Below, piece after piece: positions 21,656-22,593 of a stretch of DNA of 22,593 nucleotides (positions within the stretch are counted from its first letter, which is position 1; each line of letters starts with the position of its first letter). The translations under genes were made by a program, and so were the position numbers. The notes under the pieces were generated by a model. That model saw only the letters and a list, made by a program, of their open reading frames with translations, was not told the DNA's origin and ran no database searches. Source of the DNA: Anaerolineae bacterium (lineage in GTDB: Bacteria > Chloroflexota > Anaerolineae > B4-G1); the NCBI GenBank assembly GCA_016783285.1, contig JADHWW010000026.1:1-22593 (forward strand), given 5' to 3'.

Positions 21656-22489
21656 CTACGCCTCGACCACCGTTTCATCGAGCAGGCTGCCCGGCACGCG
21701 GCGCAACCCGGTGCGCCACAGCGCCCGGAACAACGTAAGGGCCACCACTCCCTGGAGCACCGCCGCGATGACGTAGAGCGGAAAAGAGGCGTGGTTGTCG
21801 GCGATCGTCATCTCAGGGGGCAAATTCAGAACATAGGCGTAAGGCGGTACCCAGATCAGGTTGTGCACACTGACGGCAATCCAGGCGGCCAGCAGGAAGC
21901 CGATGACCTGCGGAGCGACCGGCCTGCCCCGATAGACCCAGTGCCCCACCGGCGTAAAAGCCCACACCAGCCACACCAGGAGCCCCAGCAGGCTGTACCA
22001 GTAGGACAACGAGTAGGCTGGCTCCGGCGGCGGGGCAAACCCCTGTGCCCTGCCTGGCCAGCGGTACGGGAATACGTAGACCAGCACCATGCTTAACACC
22101 CACAAGATCAGCATAATCCAGCGCCACCTACGCGCGACCAGGCCGTAAACCAGCGCAGCCAAGGCTCCCGCGAGCACCACGTCGAAGGGTCCCATCGGGA
22201 AGGCCGCCGGGGCGATGAACAGCCCGATGAGACCGCCAATCAGCCCCGCTACGAACCCGGCCCAAGGTCCGAGCAGCAGCCCGGTTACCCCGAAAAGCAC
22301 CGTCGTGCTCAGCGAGGCGTAGCCCCCCCCGGCGGGATACATCAGCACCGGGATCAGCGATCCCACGCCCGTGAGTGCCCCGAATAGTGCTACCCAGGAG
22401 AGCGGCGCACCCAGGATCGAGGACATCGGCGTGCGGGCGAACTCGCGCTCTTCTTCCTGTTCTTGAGTGAGATCGCGTTCCTCAGCCAC
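21656..22489 (-). CDS. ECF transporter substrate-specific (S) component, copy 2
   Basis: This 277-aa paralogue of the S component at 15828-16679 is collinear with it from about residue 15 (EREFAR.PMSSILGAPLSW) to near the C-terminus (RALWRTGLRRVPGSLLDET), with roughly three-quarters identity by eye. Differences cluster in the second membrane helix (PAGGGYASLSTTVLFGV here) and in the region around 190-225, which may reflect different substrate specificity or simply drift. It ends VVEA and lacks the repeat-derived MTND tail. GTG 22489 has AAGGAGG 7 bases ahead (22497-22503). It opens the minus-strand run within the window and lies 20 bases before the ureohydrolase gene. It must share an EcfT/ATPase, most simply that at 13119-15817. 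Confidence 0.85.
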   Translation of the reverse strand: MAEERDLTQEQEEEREFARTPMSSILGAPLSWVALFGALTGVGSLIPVLMYPAGGGYASLSTTVLFGVTGLLLGPWAGFVAGLIGGLIGLFIAPAAFPMGPFDVVLAGALAALVYGLVARRWRWIMLILWVLSMVLVYVFPYRWPGRAQGFAPPPEPAYSLSYWYSLLGLLVWLVWAFTPVGHWVYRGRPVAPQVIGFLLAAWIAVSVHNLIWVPPYAYVLNLPPEMTIADNHASFPLYVIAAVLQGVVALTLFRALWRTGLRRVPGSLLDETVVEA

Positions 22490-22496
22490 TGTTCAT

Positions 22497-22503
22497 CCTC
22501 CTT
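22497..22503 (-). promoter_or_regulatory. Shine-Dalgarno AAGGAGG deciding a GTG start
   Basis: AAGGAGG lies 7 bases before GTG 22489. An ATG between them (22494-22496) is out of frame. The rest of the 104 bases to the window end shows no recognised promoter or riboswitch. Confidence 0.55.
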
Positions 22504-22546
22504 GTCCCTCTGGTACTACTCCATCGGACAATGTCAAGGATGGGAC

Positions 22547-22561
22547 AGACTTCGGAAGTCT
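22547..22561. repeat. Short perfect palindrome AGACTTCGGAAGTCT
   Basis: Two 7-base arms (AGACTTC, GAAGTCT) flank a single G upstream of the S-component gene. The CTTCGGAAG core resembles the centre of the palindrome at 5888-5920, so it is more likely part of a dispersed repeat than an operator. Confidence 0.5.
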
Positions 22562-22593
22562 CAAGAGTGCCCTACCAGAGCGCATTTGATGTA

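Noticed and set aside
22490..22593. Riboswitch upstream of S component 2
   Set aside because: ECF operons often have one, but only 104 bases are visible and they show just a short palindrome and no recognised aptamer core.

Overview
The window is high-GC bacterial DNA, about 60% G+C by eye. It carries a long run of about 20 genes on the minus strand (22489 down to 2225), with one plus-strand gene at the left edge. Several features point to an anaerobic member of the Chloroflexota (Anaerolineae-like): an aldehyde:ferredoxin oxidoreductase, many Fe-S proteins, an ECF transporter with a fused double ATPase, and many short dispersed repeats of types I associate with that phylum (CTGAGCCAAGTCGAAG-type, heptameric CATTTGT/CATTGGT, palindromic GTGCGTCGCACC-type). 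The phylum call is an inference from gene content and repeat style. No rRNA or tRNA was seen.

Layout, left to right. Positions 1-343 hold nested inverted repeats. 365-1393 (+) is a membrane YdjM/DUF457-like metal-dependent hydrolase. 1394-2224 is a scar with a fragment of a MalT/LuxR-type regulator (-) and the 5' part of a GH3-family gene (+). From 2225 everything is on the minus strand. Block A (2225-7894) has a class III aminotransferase, an E2 acyltransferase catalytic core, an M28 membrane peptidase, a free-standing lipoyl-domain protein and the E1 beta and alpha subunits of a 2-oxoacid/acetoin-type dehydrogenase. Block B (7910-13089) has two SDR dehydrogenases, a two-domain VOC protein and a truncated second copy of it, a cysteine-rich Fe-S protein and a GPH-type (MelB-like) sugar symporter. 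Block C (13119-22489) has ECF transporter EcfT, a double ATPase, an S component, an AOR-family oxidoreductase, a four-cluster ferredoxin, a glutamate-semialdehyde-aminomutase-like class III enzyme, an arginase-family ureohydrolase and a second, closely related S component.

How the genes may work together (inference): in block C the order S component, ureohydrolase, PLP enzyme, ferredoxin, AOR, S component, ATPase, EcfT, with overlaps or very short gaps, reads as one operon. It could import a guanidino- or amine-type compound, split it, convert the amine to an aldehyde and oxidise the aldehyde with electrons going to ferredoxin. Block A would oxidise a 2-oxoacid or acetoin-like compound to an acyl-CoA, but its E2 is split: lipoyl domain and catalytic core are separate genes with a peptidase gene between them, no E1/E3-binding domain is present, and no E3 gene is in the window.

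The main non-coding theme is short repeats inside and at the edges of genes. Heptamer arrays supply the stop codons and the C-terminal residues MTND(K/Q) of four proteins and the start codons of two following frames. Other repeat families sit in frame inside the M28 peptidase and the linker of the double ATPase.
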